A stretch of DNA of 51,718 nt from Acidimicrobiia bacterium (GTDB taxonomy: Bacteria > Actinomycetota > Acidimicrobiia > Spongiisociales > UBA11373). How positions within the stretch are numbered: the stretch's first letter is position 1; the number at the start of each line of letters is the position of its first letter. Positions 17,230-25,465 of the stretch are shown one piece after another. The stretch is from the NCBI GenBank assembly GCA_029263095.1, contig JAJCYA010000035.1:48001-99718 (forward strand). The letters run 5' to 3'. The position numbers and the translations under genes were made by a program. The notes beneath the pieces were generated by a model. The model was not told the origin of the DNA. It saw nothing but the letters and a program-made list of their open reading frames with translations, and ran no database searches.

Positions 17230-17888
17230 TCGTCTCCGTCGGCAGCGGCTCGCAACCGCTCCACGGCTGCGACCGGATCCGGATCGCCAAAGACCGCCGT
17301 ACCGGCGACGATGACATCCGCACCCGCGGCGCGAGCCAGCGGGGCGTTGCCGGGGGTGATCCCCCCGTCGATTTCGATATCGGCACGCAGACCCTCGGAG
17401 TCAATGAACTTCCTGGCGGCCTCCACCTTGGGGAGCACCTCTGGAACAAAGGCCTGCCCGCCAAACCCTGGGTTTACGGACATGACCAACAACAGGTCAC
17501 ACAATTCGACGTACGGAACCACGGCGTCGAACGGTGTCGGTGGGGAAAGAACGAGCCCGAAATCGAGGCCAGCATCTCTCGCCGCCGATGCTGCTCGCGT
17601 CGGATCGGGATGAACCTCTATGTGAACCGTCACGAGATTGGCGCCGGCCTCCGCCAGCGGCCCGAAGAGGCTGATCGGGTTCGAAACCATGAGGTGGCAG
17701 TCGAAGTACAGCTCGGTGGTCGCCCTCAGTGACGCGATCACGGGCATGCCAAATGTGAGGTTGGGAACGAAGTGGCCGTCCATCACATCAACGTGCAGCA
17801 GGTCTACGTGGGACTCGACTCCAGCCACCTCGTCGGCCAGGCGTGCGAAATCGGCGGCCAACAGGGACGGCGCGATCTTGACGGGCAT
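17226..17888 (-). CDS. rpe: ribulose-phosphate 3-epimerase
   Basis: Interconverts ribulose-5-phosphate and xylulose-5-phosphate in the pentose phosphate pathway, supplying ribulose-5-phosphate that also feeds riboflavin synthesis. The TIM-barrel signatures are KIAPSLLAADFARL, HVDVMDGHFVPNLTFG, DCHLMVSNP, VNPGFGGQ and EIDGGITPGNA. I prefer the internal ATG at 17888 (MPVKIAPS), which gives the standard 220 residues; the frame extends to an ATG at 17930 with 14 atypical residues. It heads the string containing the REC-GGDDF gene, ribD, ribA and rnhB. Confidence 0.95.
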   Translation of the reverse strand: MPVKIAPSLLAADFARLADEVAGVESHVDLLHVDVMDGHFVPNLTFGMPVIASLRATTELYFDCHLMVSNPISLFGPLAEAGANLVTVHIEVHPDPTRAASAARDAGLDFGLVLSPPTPFDAVVPYVELCDLLLVMSVNPGFGGQAFVPEVLPKVEAARKFIDSEGLRADIEIDGGITPGNAPLARAAGADVIVAGTAVFGDPDPVAAVERLRAAADGDE

Positions 17889-17992
17889 GGTGCGAGGATA
17901 GAACGCAGCGCCGTGCGATCGGTGGCTCATCCTGGAGCGGTCCTGCGAGGCGCCGCCAGCCTGCGGGCTGCTACTCCATCTACCCTCCCCGC

Positions 17993-18796
17993 ATGGAAAG
18001 ACATCGGATAGCGGCAGGCAGCACCGTTGACCTCAGCTCGTTCGATCCCGCCGACGCCTCAGGCTTCACCGGAGACAAGAACGAGGCCAAGAAGCGACTC
18101 CGGAAACTCAACGACCGGTTGGAGCCACTCCAAGAACTCCTCTATGCAGAGGGCAAGCACAAGGTGCTGATCGTCCTTCAGGGAACCGACACCTGTGGGA
18201 AGGACGGCACGATCCGGCATGTGTTCGAAGGCGTAAACCCGCAGGGAGTCAAGGTCGCCTCCTTCAAGAAACCGACACCCGAGGAGCTCGCCCACGACTA
18301 CCTGTGGCGAGTGCACACCGACACGCCGGGGAGAGGTGAGATCACGATCTTCAACCGGAGTCACTACGAAGACGTGCTCGTCGTGAGGGTGCACTCGCTC
18401 GTAGATGAGCTCACTTGGTCAAGGCGTTACGACCACATCAATAACTTCGAGCGGATGCTGGTGGATGAGGGCACCACGATCCTCAAGTTCTTCCTTCACA
18501 TCTCCAAGGATGAGCAAGCCGAGCGCCTTCGAGCTCGCCTCGCAACACCCGAGAAGCAATGGAAGTTCGCAACCGGCGATCTTGCCGAACGAGAGCGCTG
18601 GGACGACTACCAAGCTGCGTTTGAAGACATGCTGGAACACACGAGCACCGATTGGGCACCGTGGTACGTAGTCCCCTCCAATCGCAAGTGGTACCGCAAT
18701 CTCGTCGTGTCGGAAGCTGTGGTCGCCGCCTTGGAGGGGCTCGAGATGAGCTTCCCTCCTCCTGAGGACGGGCTCCGAGATATCACGATCATCTGA
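17993..18796 (+). CDS. ppk2: polyphosphate kinase 2 family protein
   Basis: PPK2 enzymes use polyphosphate to phosphorylate nucleotides (AMP or ADP/GDP depending on subclass). The Walker A loop is GTDTCGKDGT (64-73), followed by the lid and signature segments FEGVNPQGVKVASFKKPT and FNRSHYEDVLVVRVH (Walker B). The single-domain length of 267 residues fits class I or III, and substrate preference cannot be fixed from sequence. It is an isolated plus-strand gene whose last bases overlap the stop codon of fmt by eight. In Streptomyces-like order an rsmB gene would lie between fmt and rpe; here ppk2 occupies that place. Confidence 0.93.
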   Translation: MERHRIAAGSTVDLSSFDPADASGFTGDKNEAKKRLRKLNDRLEPLQELLYAEGKHKVLIVLQGTDTCGKDGTIRHVFEGVNPQGVKVASFKKPTPEELAHDYLWRVHTDTPGRGEITIFNRSHYEDVLVVRVHSLVDELTWSRRYDHINNFERMLVDEGTTILKFFLHISKDEQAERLRARLATPEKQWKFATGDLAERERWDDYQAAFEDMLEHTSTDWAPWYVVPSNRKWYRNLVVSEAVVAALEGLEMSFPPPEDGLRDITII

Positions 18797-19745
18797 GTTG
18801 GGCCGGTTCCGACCGTCGGCCGTTCATCCACGCAACCGCGGTCATCGCCGCCTTGCCTGCCGGCTGCACCTCGACAAGTTCGATGGGGCCGGTTCGACTT
18901 CCCAGGATCACACGTCCTTCCACCAACCGGACCTCACCAGGGACTGAATCGACATCCCGTACCGGGGCCGCCTTCCAGATCTTGAACCGATCGTCTCCAG
19001 CCATGCACCAGGCCCCCGGCTTGGGGTTGAAGGCACGCACCGCGCGATCCACCGCCTCCGCCGAGTGGCGCCGCGGATCGATGTGAGCCTCCTCAGTTGT
19101 GACCTTGGCAGCGGCAGTCGCCATGGCATCGTCCTGCGGCACTGGTGTGATCTCGCCGGCTAGGTAGCGGCTCAGAGAAGCCGCCAGCAAGCGTCCCCCC
19201 GTCGCTGCCAACTCCGCGGTGAGGGTGCCCCCGGTGTGGTCGGGCTCGATCGACACGACCTCAGTCGCGATGACCGGGCCCGTGTCTAGCCCTGCATCCA
19301 TCCTCATCAGGGAAACGCCCGTCTCGGAGTCGCCCGCCAACAGGGCGCGGATCACCGGACTGGCGCCACGCCACCTCGGCAGCAGCGAATAGTGGACGTT
19401 GACGAACCCGTGAGGTGGAAGTTCCAGCAGCTCGGGTTGGATCAGCCTCCCGTAGGCCGCGACCACCACCACATCCGGAGAGACGGCCCTGACTGCATCA
19501 AGCAGTTGAGCGGCCGACTCAGGCTGAGCGACTCGTAGATCCCGAGCCTCTGCCGCATCCCTCACAGGCGGGGCATCCGGGCGTTTCGATCGACCGCGCG
19601 GCCGGTCGGGACGGGTGACGACGAGCGACACCTCGGCTACCCCGCACAGCGCAGAGAGCACCGGAATCGCCGCCGTCGGAGTCCCCATGAACACCGCTCG
19701 GGAAGTCGGTTGAGTGGCGCCGTTGCTCAGCGGATGCTCGATCAC
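18789..19745 (-). CDS. fmt: methionyl-tRNA formyltransferase
   Basis: Formylates initiator Met-tRNA using 10-formyl-tetrahydrofolate. The N-terminal catalytic domain has VFMGTPTAAIPVLSAL, VVVAAYGRLIQPELL, the folate-site segment VNVHYSLLPRWRGASPV and DTGPVIA. The C-terminal OB-like domain binds tRNA. The length of 318 residues is typical. The ATG overlaps the def stop by four bases (ATGA), the usual def-fmt coupling. Confidence 0.97.
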   Translation of the reverse strand: MIEHPLSNGATQPTSRAVFMGTPTAAIPVLSALCGVAEVSLVVTRPDRPRGRSKRPDAPPVRDAAEARDLRVAQPESAAQLLDAVRAVSPDVVVVAAYGRLIQPELLELPPHGFVNVHYSLLPRWRGASPVIRALLAGDSETGVSLMRMDAGLDTGPVIATEVVSIEPDHTGGTLTAELAATGGRLLAASLSRYLAGEITPVPQDDAMATAAAKVTTEEAHIDPRRHSAEAVDRAVRAFNPKPGAWCMAGDDRFKIWKAAPVRDVDSVPGEVRLVEGRVILGSRTGPIELVEVQPAGKAAMTAVAWMNGRRSEPAQLR

Positions 19746-20242
19746 AGACCTCCCCGGGCTAACTCCTCTTCGCGCATCTCGCGCAAGGCTTCCTTGCGAA
19801 CCCGCCGCGTCAGCCGCTTCAACAGCAGCGTCCCCTCGAGGTGATCCAATTCATGCTGCAGCACCCGTCCCATCAGCTCATCGCCCTCGTAGGTCACCTC
19901 CCGGCCGTCCAGGTCAAGGCCGCACGCCCTGGCGTGACCCGATCGCTTGATCGGCCAATACCGGTCGGGCACGCTCAGGCAACCCTCTTCATAGGTCCAG
20001 GAACCGGTCGTCGCCTCCATGATTGGATTGATGAGATGAAACGGTCCTTCCCCGATATCGCAGACGACAACCTGGAGCGGGATTCCTATCTGCGGAGCCG
20101 CCAGGCCAACGCCGGGGGCTGCATACATGGTCTCGAGCATGTCCTCCACGAGACGTCGGATGTCGGCGTCAATGTGTTCCACCGGATTCGAGACCATACG
20201 AAGAACGGGATCGGGGTATGTACGTATGGGGAAGATGGCCAT
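19742..20242 (-). CDS. def: peptide deformylase
   Basis: Metalloenzyme that removes the N-formyl group from new proteins. All three motifs are present: GVGLAAPQIG, EGCLSVP (Cys metal ligand) and HELDHLEG (two His ligands and the catalytic Glu). I chose ATG 20242 (MAIFPIRTYPDPVL), which gives 167 residues. The frame extends to 20350, but those 36 residues include a simple repeat and have no counterpart in the family. It lies directly after priA and before fmt. Confidence 0.96.
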   Translation of the reverse strand: MAIFPIRTYPDPVLRMVSNPVEHIDADIRRLVEDMLETMYAAPGVGLAAPQIGIPLQVVVCDIGEGPFHLINPIMEATTGSWTYEEGCLSVPDRYWPIKRSGHARACGLDLDGREVTYEGDELMGRVLQHELDHLEGTLLLKRLTRRVRKEALREMREEELARGGL

Positions 20243-20265
20243 TGCAGGAATGAAGATTAGAGGCC

Positions 20266-20286
20266 GACCGGCGACCGGCGACCGGC
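20266..20286. repeat. three tandem copies of GACCGGC
   Basis: A perfect 7-base unit is repeated three times in the gap between the priA stop and the preferred def start. It supports the view that the long N-terminal frame of def is not coding, or is a low-complexity extension. Confidence 0.7.
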
Positions 20287-20351
20287 GAGAAGCCATAGCA
20301 CCTCTCTTGCCAATTGCGGGAGACGGCGCAGCCGACAACCCAACATCCAAA

Positions 20352-22124
20352 TCAGAGATCTACGGGATCGGCGTCGATTCTCACTCGAGCACCGCCTTCG
20401 CGCCAACGCGACACCACCGCCCGTACCGCGATGCGGGCCGCGGTCAGATCCTGGCCCTGGAGTAGCCATCGAGTCCTGCCACCGCCGTCCGCCGGACCCA
20501 GCACCTCGGCGCGATCCCCTATTGCTTCTTCCAGCTGCTCACCGGCATCGGGGACGGCACCTTCCACTTCGAGCACCAGCACCTCTCCCCCCGGCGGGAA
20601 TCCAGCCGCAGCGCGCCGAGTCGAGTCCCGACGCACGAATGTGATCGGGTCCGCGCGGCGTATCGCGTCTATCACGGGGTGTGCTGGATCAGAGGTTTGT
20701 AGTAGACCGCGCCGACCTCGGCCCAGTCCCGCTGCGGCGATCGCTCTTGCCATGAGGCGCAGCGCGTCCTCGGGCGCACGGTACGTTGGAGCAAGGATCG
20801 GCCCATCGGCATCGACCACGATCGTGAGGCCCACCTCGAGACCGGGAAGGTCACGCTCGGTTCCGACGAGCACAGGTAGACCGCTGCCGACCGCACCCAC
20901 GTTGCTTCGACCCACAACACGGCCCGCTTCGGCCGCCACCCGTGAGGCGCCCGAACCCATCATCTCGAATCGAGCGAACCCGCATTCGGAACATTCCTCC
21001 GACCGCCTCTCACAACGAACACAGATGCCAACTTCGAAGGCTCCCGACCCACAGTGACCGCAGCGTCTCAGGGCCTTGCAGCGAGCGCAGCGTTGGGCCG
21101 TCGCGCGGCGGTGAGTAAACAACAGGACCGAGGTGTCGGCAGTCAGCGCAGCGCGAAGGGCCGCCCGCGCCGTCGGACCGAGAAGAGATCCCTCGCCGTC
21201 CTCGGCGCGCCGATCGACGATCTCAACCTGTCCCCAAGGGCGCCCGGCCGCCGGAATCCGATGAACGGTTCCCAGCGAAAGCGCTTCGGCCGTCGGCACC
21301 AAGCTGCACAGAACCAGCCCAAAACGCTGCATCTGCGCGCGCTTCAGCAGAATCTCACGGGCGTGCGTCGTTGGGGTGGATTTGTCCTTCATACCCCGTC
21401 GACCCTCACCGACCACGAATGCGACCGCCAGATCCCGCACCGGCCAGAACGCAGCGGCTCGGGTGCCTACCACCAAGCATCCGGCGCGCGTCGCCGCTTC
21501 CACCCAGGCCTTCGTGTGCTGTGCACCCGTTCCGGCGGACGGGGCGGAAACCACCCTGTCCCCCAATACTGCGGTCAAGTCCCTTGCCAGTCTCTCGCTC
21601 TCGACCACTGTCGGAGCGACCACGAGCCCGCTTCGTCCAGCCGTCAAGGCGGCGGCGACCGACGATGCGATCGGAGTCGCCCAGGATCCGCCTCCCACCC
21701 ATACTTCCGTCGATGGTCGTTTCCCGGCCGCGAGAGCCATCCCCAGGTCGCACGAAGGCATATCGGATAAATCCCCGACCGGCGCACGATCCTTCCAGGA
21801 CCTGGCCCTCGGCAGGTTGGGTGGTGTTGCTTTTGCCAGCACGGCGGCCAGTGGGGCTACGTACCTGACGGCAGCCCACCGCATCACGTCGAGGAATCTG
21901 GCGTCGAACACGGGAAGGTCGCCCGAACGGCTCAGGACCGACTTGAGAGCGCCGCCGTCACCCCCACTCTCCGCGACCACCCAGCCCTTTACACGGCGAC
22001 CTCCGAGAGGAACCCGAACGATCGAGCCGACACCCGCCTCGATGCCATCTGGAACGACGTATGCGAAGCCGTCGTCGACCGAGAACGACGGGACATTCGG
22101 CACGACGCGAACGATGCGGGTCAG
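20352..22124 (-). CDS. priA: primosomal protein N' (PriA), helicase motifs lost
   Basis: PriA restarts stalled replication forks. The DNA 3'-end-binding domain (from TRIVRVVPNVPSF), the helicase-like fold and the C-terminal domain are recognisable. Eight Cys in four CxxC pairs form two zinc sites (counted in the longest frame: 370/373, 379/382, 392/395, 402/405). The Walker A loop is replaced by GGGSWAT and the DEEH box by GEGR, so ATPase activity is unlikely. This is known for actinobacterial PriA. The open frame reaches ATG 22196, deep inside coaBC; I place the start near CTG 22124 (CTGA overlap, AAGGAGAG upstream). The start is uncertain. Confidence 0.9.
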   Translation of the reverse strand: MTRIVRVVPNVPSFSVDDGFAYVVPDGIEAGVGSIVRVPLGGRRVKGWVVAESGGDGGALKSVLSRSGDLPVFDARFLDVMRWAAVRYVAPLAAVLAKATPPNLPRARSWKDRAPVGDLSDMPSCDLGMALAAGKRPSTEVWVGGGSWATPIASSVAAALTAGRSGLVVAPTVVESERLARDLTAVLGDRVVSAPSAGTGAQHTKAWVEAATRAGCLVVGTRAAAFWPVRDLAVAFVVGEGRRGMKDKSTPTTHAREILLKRAQMQRFGLVLCSLVPTAEALSLGTVHRIPAAGRPWGQVEIVDRRAEDGEGSLLGPTARAALRAALTADTSVLLFTHRRATAQRCARCKALRRCGHCGSGAFEVGICVRCERRSEECSECGFARFEMMGSGASRVAAEAGRVVGRSNVGAVGSGLPVLVGTERDLPGLEVGLTIVVDADGPILAPTYRAPEDALRLMARAIAAAGLGRGRRGLLQTSDPAHPVIDAIRRADPITFVRRDSTRRAAAGFPPGGEVLVLEVEGAVPDAGEQLEEAIGDRAEVLGPADGGGRTRWLLQGQDLTAARIAVRAVVSRWREGGARVRIDADPVDL

Positions 22125-23305
22125 CTGGAGGCTCGCTCTCCTTGGATCAGGTCCCACAGCCGCGCCGCTACCTGCCGCTTGCTCATTACAGGCCACTCGT
22201 CGGTATCGCCGGTTGGACGGATGATCGTCACGCGGTTGGTATCGGTCCCGAAACCGGCATCGGGCAGGGTCACGTCGTTGGCGACCAAGAAATCCACACC
22301 CTTCGCGGCCGCCTTGCCGACGGCTTGTTCTGCAGGGCCGGCCTCGGCCGCAAATCCGACCAGGAACGGCCGGTCGTCCTGCGACGCCACGCCGGCGAGA
22401 ATATCGGGCGTCGGCACCAGCTTTACGTCGGGAGGCCCCGATGCCCGGCGCAGCTTTGACCCAGCGGCATCCTGCGGCTTGAAGTCGGCAACGGCGGCCG
22501 CCAGCACCGCCACATCAACTTCTCCGGTGCGGTTCCACACCGCGTCGGCCATCTCGTCGGCAGTCTCGACGACCACCACCGCTACAGCATCGGACACCGG
22601 CAGCTCAGCGGTCGTGACCAGTGTCACCTCGGCGCCGCGTGCAGCGGCCTCCTCGGCGACCGCCGTTCCCATCTTCCCCGATGATCGGTTTCCCAGGTAC
22701 CGCACGGGGTCAATGGGCTCACGGGTCCCCCCGGCACTCACCAGCACTCTCGTACCCGACAAAGCGCCCCCACCGAGAACGATCTCGATCGCGTCGACGA
22801 TCTCCTCCGGCTCGCTCATTCGCCCCGGTCCCTCATCGCCGCCGGCAAGGGCTCCGCTCACCGGCCCCACGGTGTGAACCCCATCGGCTTTCAGCAGTGC
22901 CAAGTTGCGTTGGGTGGCCGGTTGCTCCCACATCTCGGTATGCATTGCTGGAGCAACAACGACAGGTCCCACGAATGCGAGTGCGGTCGCCGAAAGCAGG
23001 TCATCGCTCAAGCCGTTGGCGAGCCGTGCCATGGTTGCCGCCGTCGCTGGAGCAATCACGAGGAGATCGGACCAGCCGGCGAGATCGGTGTGCGGGCTCA
23101 CCGAATCTGCACCAAACAGATCCTCCGACGGGGGCGAACCGGTGATCGCCGCCAGCGTCTGGGCGCCGATGAACTCACGTGCTGAACGGGTCATGATCGC
23201 TCGGACCTCTGCACCGCGCTCCACAAGGCGACGCGCCAAGTAGGCGGCCTTGAAGGCGGCGACGCCACCGCTGACCCCAAGCAGGATCCGGCGACCAGTA
23301 AGCAT
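22121..23305 (-). CDS. coaBC: phosphopantothenoylcysteine decarboxylase / phosphopantothenate-cysteine ligase
   Basis: Bifunctional CoA biosynthesis enzyme. The N-terminal flavin-dependent CoaC part has GVSGGVAAFKAAYLARRL, a catalytic His in VSPHTDLAGWSDLL, and PAMHTEMW in place of the general PxMNxxMW motif; I recall the His form from mycobacterial and related enzymes. The CoaB ligase part starts at about residue 190 with VLVSAGGTREPIDPVRYLG and NRSSGKMG, the nucleotide and dimer region. The length of 394 residues is normal. It follows rpoZ by two bases. Confidence 0.97.
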   Translation of the reverse strand: MLTGRRILLGVSGGVAAFKAAYLARRLVERGAEVRAIMTRSAREFIGAQTLAAITGSPPSEDLFGADSVSPHTDLAGWSDLLVIAPATAATMARLANGLSDDLLSATALAFVGPVVVAPAMHTEMWEQPATQRNLALLKADGVHTVGPVSGALAGGDEGPGRMSEPEEIVDAIEIVLGGGALSGTRVLVSAGGTREPIDPVRYLGNRSSGKMGTAVAEEAAARGAEVTLVTTAELPVSDAVAVVVVETADEMADAVWNRTGEVDVAVLAAAVADFKPQDAAGSKLRRASGPPDVKLVPTPDILAGVASQDDRPFLVGFAAEAGPAEQAVGKAAAKGVDFLVANDVTLPDAGFGTDTNRVTIIRPTGDTDEWPVMSKRQVAARLWDLIQGERASS

Positions 23306-23307
23306 TG

Positions 23308-23535
23308 CTACTCGTCGGTGTCGACGACGACCTTGTCTGCCGCTATCTCCTCGAAGGCGATCGAGAGCGGCTTGCGAGACAGGGAGTGGACCTGCGGAGG
23401 GACGTACCCACCGATGCCCTCGCCGAGTTGGTTGAAGTAGGCGTTGATCTGGCGGGCGCGTCGAGCGGCCAGCACAACCAACGTGAATCGCTGGCCGGTG
23501 CGCTCGAGCACGGTCTCAATGGGGGGTTCAATCAT
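23308..23535 (-). CDS. rpoZ: RNA polymerase omega subunit
   Basis: Small subunit that helps fold and assemble the beta' subunit. The 75-residue protein contains the conserved segment FTLVVLAARRARQINAYFNQ and PLSIAFEEIAADKVV. Its position between gmk and coaBC is conserved across many bacteria. The ATG overlaps the end of gmk by eight bases. Confidence 0.96.
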   Translation of the reverse strand: MIEPPIETVLERTGQRFTLVVLAARRARQINAYFNQLGEGIGGYVPPQVHSLSRKPLSIAFEEIAADKVVVDTDE

Positions 23536-24196
23536 CTTGATTCGTCACTGGTTCGGGAACGGGCGTGAGTATATCGGTGACCTGGTCGATGGCGACTGCA
23601 AGGTCATCATTTACGACAAAATAGTCGAAAAACCGCCGTGCGGCTGCGATCTGATCCTCAGCCACTCCGAGTCGGTTGGCCACATCCTCTTCCAACGTAT
23701 CGCCCCGTGCCCGCAACCGGCGTTCCAACTCCCTCCTGTCTGGCGGTGTGATGAAGACCATCAGTGCATCGGGGAATCGATCTCGGATGGTGCGCGATCC
23801 CTCGATCTCGATGTCGAGCAGCACGTCGTTGCCGGCTGCCAATTCCTGTTCCAGTTGATCGGCAGGTGTTCCGTACAGATAGCCGCCGTATTCGGCCCAC
23901 TCAGCGAGGCCTCCGGCGGCGACGACTTCCTCGAATTCGTCACGATCTACGAAGCAGTAGTGCACGCCATCGATTTCGCCCGGCCGTGGTGCCCGCGTCG
24001 TCATGGAGACGGAGAAAGAGAACGGGAGACGTCGCGCCAAACCCTCGACAACGCTGGACTTCCCAACGCCGGACGGCCCCGACACGACGATCAGACGCCC
24101 GCGCCGGGGCTGGTCAGGAGAGCGCCGCGAGGAGGGCCTCCCTTTGCTTGCGTCCGAGTCCGCGCAGCCGGCGGTTCTCGGAGATCCCGAGCTCAT
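23528..24196 (-). CDS. gmk: guanylate kinase
   Basis: Phosphorylates GMP to GDP. The P-loop is SGPSGVGKSS, followed by the GMP-binding segment SVSMTTRAPRPGEIDG and the Tyr/Glu-containing VHYCFVDRDEF. The start is unclear. The only ATG before the first beta strand is at 24196, which would overlap mihF by 83 bases and add an odd Ser/Arg-rich N terminus. A CTG at 24094 or GTG at 24085 would avoid that, though GTG would remove strand one. The core is certain; the first 30 or so residues are not. Confidence 0.95.
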   Translation of the reverse strand: MSSGSPRTAGCADSDASKGRPSSRRSPDQPRRGRLIVVSGPSGVGKSSVVEGLARRLPFSFSVSMTTRAPRPGEIDGVHYCFVDRDEFEEVVAAGGLAEWAEYGGYLYGTPADQLEQELAAGNDVLLDIEIEGSRTIRDRFPDALMVFITPPDRRELERRLRARGDTLEEDVANRLGVAEDQIAAARRFFDYFVVNDDLAVAIDQVTDILTPVPEPVTNQDD

Positions 24197-24425
24197 CCAT
24201 CAGACGAAACGCCTTGACCTTCCCCAAGCCCGGGAGGGCAGTGATGATTGCTTTTACCTTGATACCGCCCACCAGATCGTCATCCGACTTGGCCAACGCA
24301 TCTACAAGAGTCATCTGACCGGACCCGAGCGCCTCCCGCACTTCGGCGCGCGCTCGGCGTGCTTCGGCCGCCTTGGCGAGAGCGGCTGTTCGCTGCTCCG
24401 CCGTCAGCTCTGGGGGACTTCCCAT
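24114..24425 (-). CDS. mihF: actinobacterial integration host factor (mIHF)
   Basis: Nucleoid-associated DNA-bending protein specific to Actinobacteria, unrelated to proteobacterial IHF. The start ATG 24425 has GAGGAGGT six to eight bases upstream and gives MGSPPELTAEQR, matching the family N terminus (PPLTPEQR). The helical region RRARAEVREALGSG is followed by an H2TH-like fold with LPGLGKVKAFRLMDELGISE and NRRLRGLGRKQREAL. The length of 103 residues is typical. It lies between the pyrF-like gene and gmk, the same place as in other actinobacteria. Confidence 0.95.
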   Translation of the reverse strand: MGSPPELTAEQRTAALAKAAEARRARAEVREALGSGQMTLVDALAKSDDDLVGGIKVKAIITALPGLGKVKAFRLMDELGISENRRLRGLGRKQREALLAALS

Positions 24426-24451
24426 CGTGACCTCCTCATCTGATGATGCTA

Positions 24452-25081
24452 TCAAGCGGCCCGCGCTGCCTCGATGTAGGGAGCCGCTGCCGCCGCCGGA
24501 TCAACCGCTCTGGCGACTCCGGCCTCGATAACCACCGCCAGGGCCCCCCGCGCCAGAGCATCCGTCACCTCGGCCGTGGACTCGGCGCCGAAGACGACCA
24601 CCGGAATCGTCGGCGCCACCTGCACTACCACTCCCACGTCTTGCGCCATTCCAAGGACTGCCGCGATTCCGGTCTCGGACAGCACCTGCGCCAGAGCGCT
24701 GACGGCCCTGCCGCGGCCGCCGGGCGGGTCCGGAGCTTCGGGGGGCACCGTCGTCGCCATTAGAGAAGCGCCGTATTCGCCCGCGGCCTCGGCCGCCGCC
24801 GCAACGGCCGCCGGTCCAATCGCTCCTTCGACCGTGATCCAGCGAGCTCCAAGCGCCCCCAATGCGCGCGTCCCCGCCGCCACCTCTCCACAGGATCCTC
24901 CAATGCGGGCATCGACCAACACTTCTACCTCGGGATGCATGGTCGCCACCACCGACGGCCCGACTCTGTTCAACAGACGGGGACCCACTCTGACGCCGGC
25001 GCCGGCCGCCCCCAGCGCTCGGGCGGCGCGGCAAGCCTCAGCGGCCGTCGGCACATCCAGCGAGACCACGAGCCGGGTCAT
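24452..25081 (-). CDS. orotidine-5'-phosphate decarboxylase homologue lacking catalytic lysines
   Basis: The fold and order match class I OMP decarboxylase: strand one VVSLDVP with Asp9, GVRVGPRLLNRVG where FYKVGL is expected, and VLVDARIGGSCGEV where the DxKxxD motif should be. Lys is replaced by Arg31 and Arg59 and the second motif Asp by Gly62, leaving only Asp57. The phosphate-binding Arg near the C terminus (VGRP in active enzymes) reads IEAGVARAV. At 209 residues it is short. It overlaps nusB by four bases, occupying the normal pyrF position. It is probably catalytically dead or repurposed as another barrel enzyme. It has no frameshift, so it is not an ordinary pseudogene. Confidence 0.7.
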   Translation of the reverse strand: MTRLVVSLDVPTAAEACRAARALGAAGAGVRVGPRLLNRVGPSVVATMHPEVEVLVDARIGGSCGEVAAGTRALGALGARWITVEGAIGPAAVAAAAEAAGEYGASLMATTVPPEAPDPPGGRGRAVSALAQVLSETGIAAVLGMAQDVGVVVQVAPTIPVVVFGAESTAEVTDALARGALAVVIEAGVARAVDPAAAAAPYIEAARAA

Positions 25082-25455
25082 TCGGACGCCTCTTCCCGGT
25101 CACCGGCGAGTTTGGCAAGGACGCCGTTTACGAAACCGCCGCTGCGTTCGGTCGAATACGCCTTCGCCATCCGTACCGCCTCACTGATCACCACCGGTAC
25201 CGGCGTACGGTTGTGGTGCTCTAGCTCCCACAGAGCGATCCGCAAGACGTTGCGATCGACCGGGGGCATACGCTCGACCCTCCAACGGCGCGAGGCCCGT
25301 CCGATCGCCTCATCCAGCGCCTCGCGCTCGGCCCAGACCCCATGCACCAATTCCGCCGCCCGGCGTCCCAGATCGCCTGTGGAGGGCTCTGAGCGGCGTT
25401 GGTCGGCCTCGTACAGGCATTTGAGGGCATCCTCGCGAGGTTCGGTGCGTTCCAT
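25078..25455 (-). CDS. nusB: transcription antitermination factor NusB
   Basis: All-helical RNA-binding protein that joins NusE (S10) on boxA in rRNA leaders. The 125 residues show the conserved start REDALKCLYEAD, the middle PPVDRNVLRIALWEL and the end VVISEAVRMAKAYSTERSGGFVNGVLAKL. It follows efp by ten bases, an order shared by many bacteria, and overlaps the pyrF-like gene by four bases. Confidence 0.96.
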   Translation of the reverse strand: MERTEPREDALKCLYEADQRRSEPSTGDLGRRAAELVHGVWAEREALDEAIGRASRRWRVERMPPVDRNVLRIALWELEHHNRTPVPVVISEAVRMAKAYSTERSGGFVNGVLAKLAGDREEASE

Positions 25456-25465
25456 GCCGGGGGCC

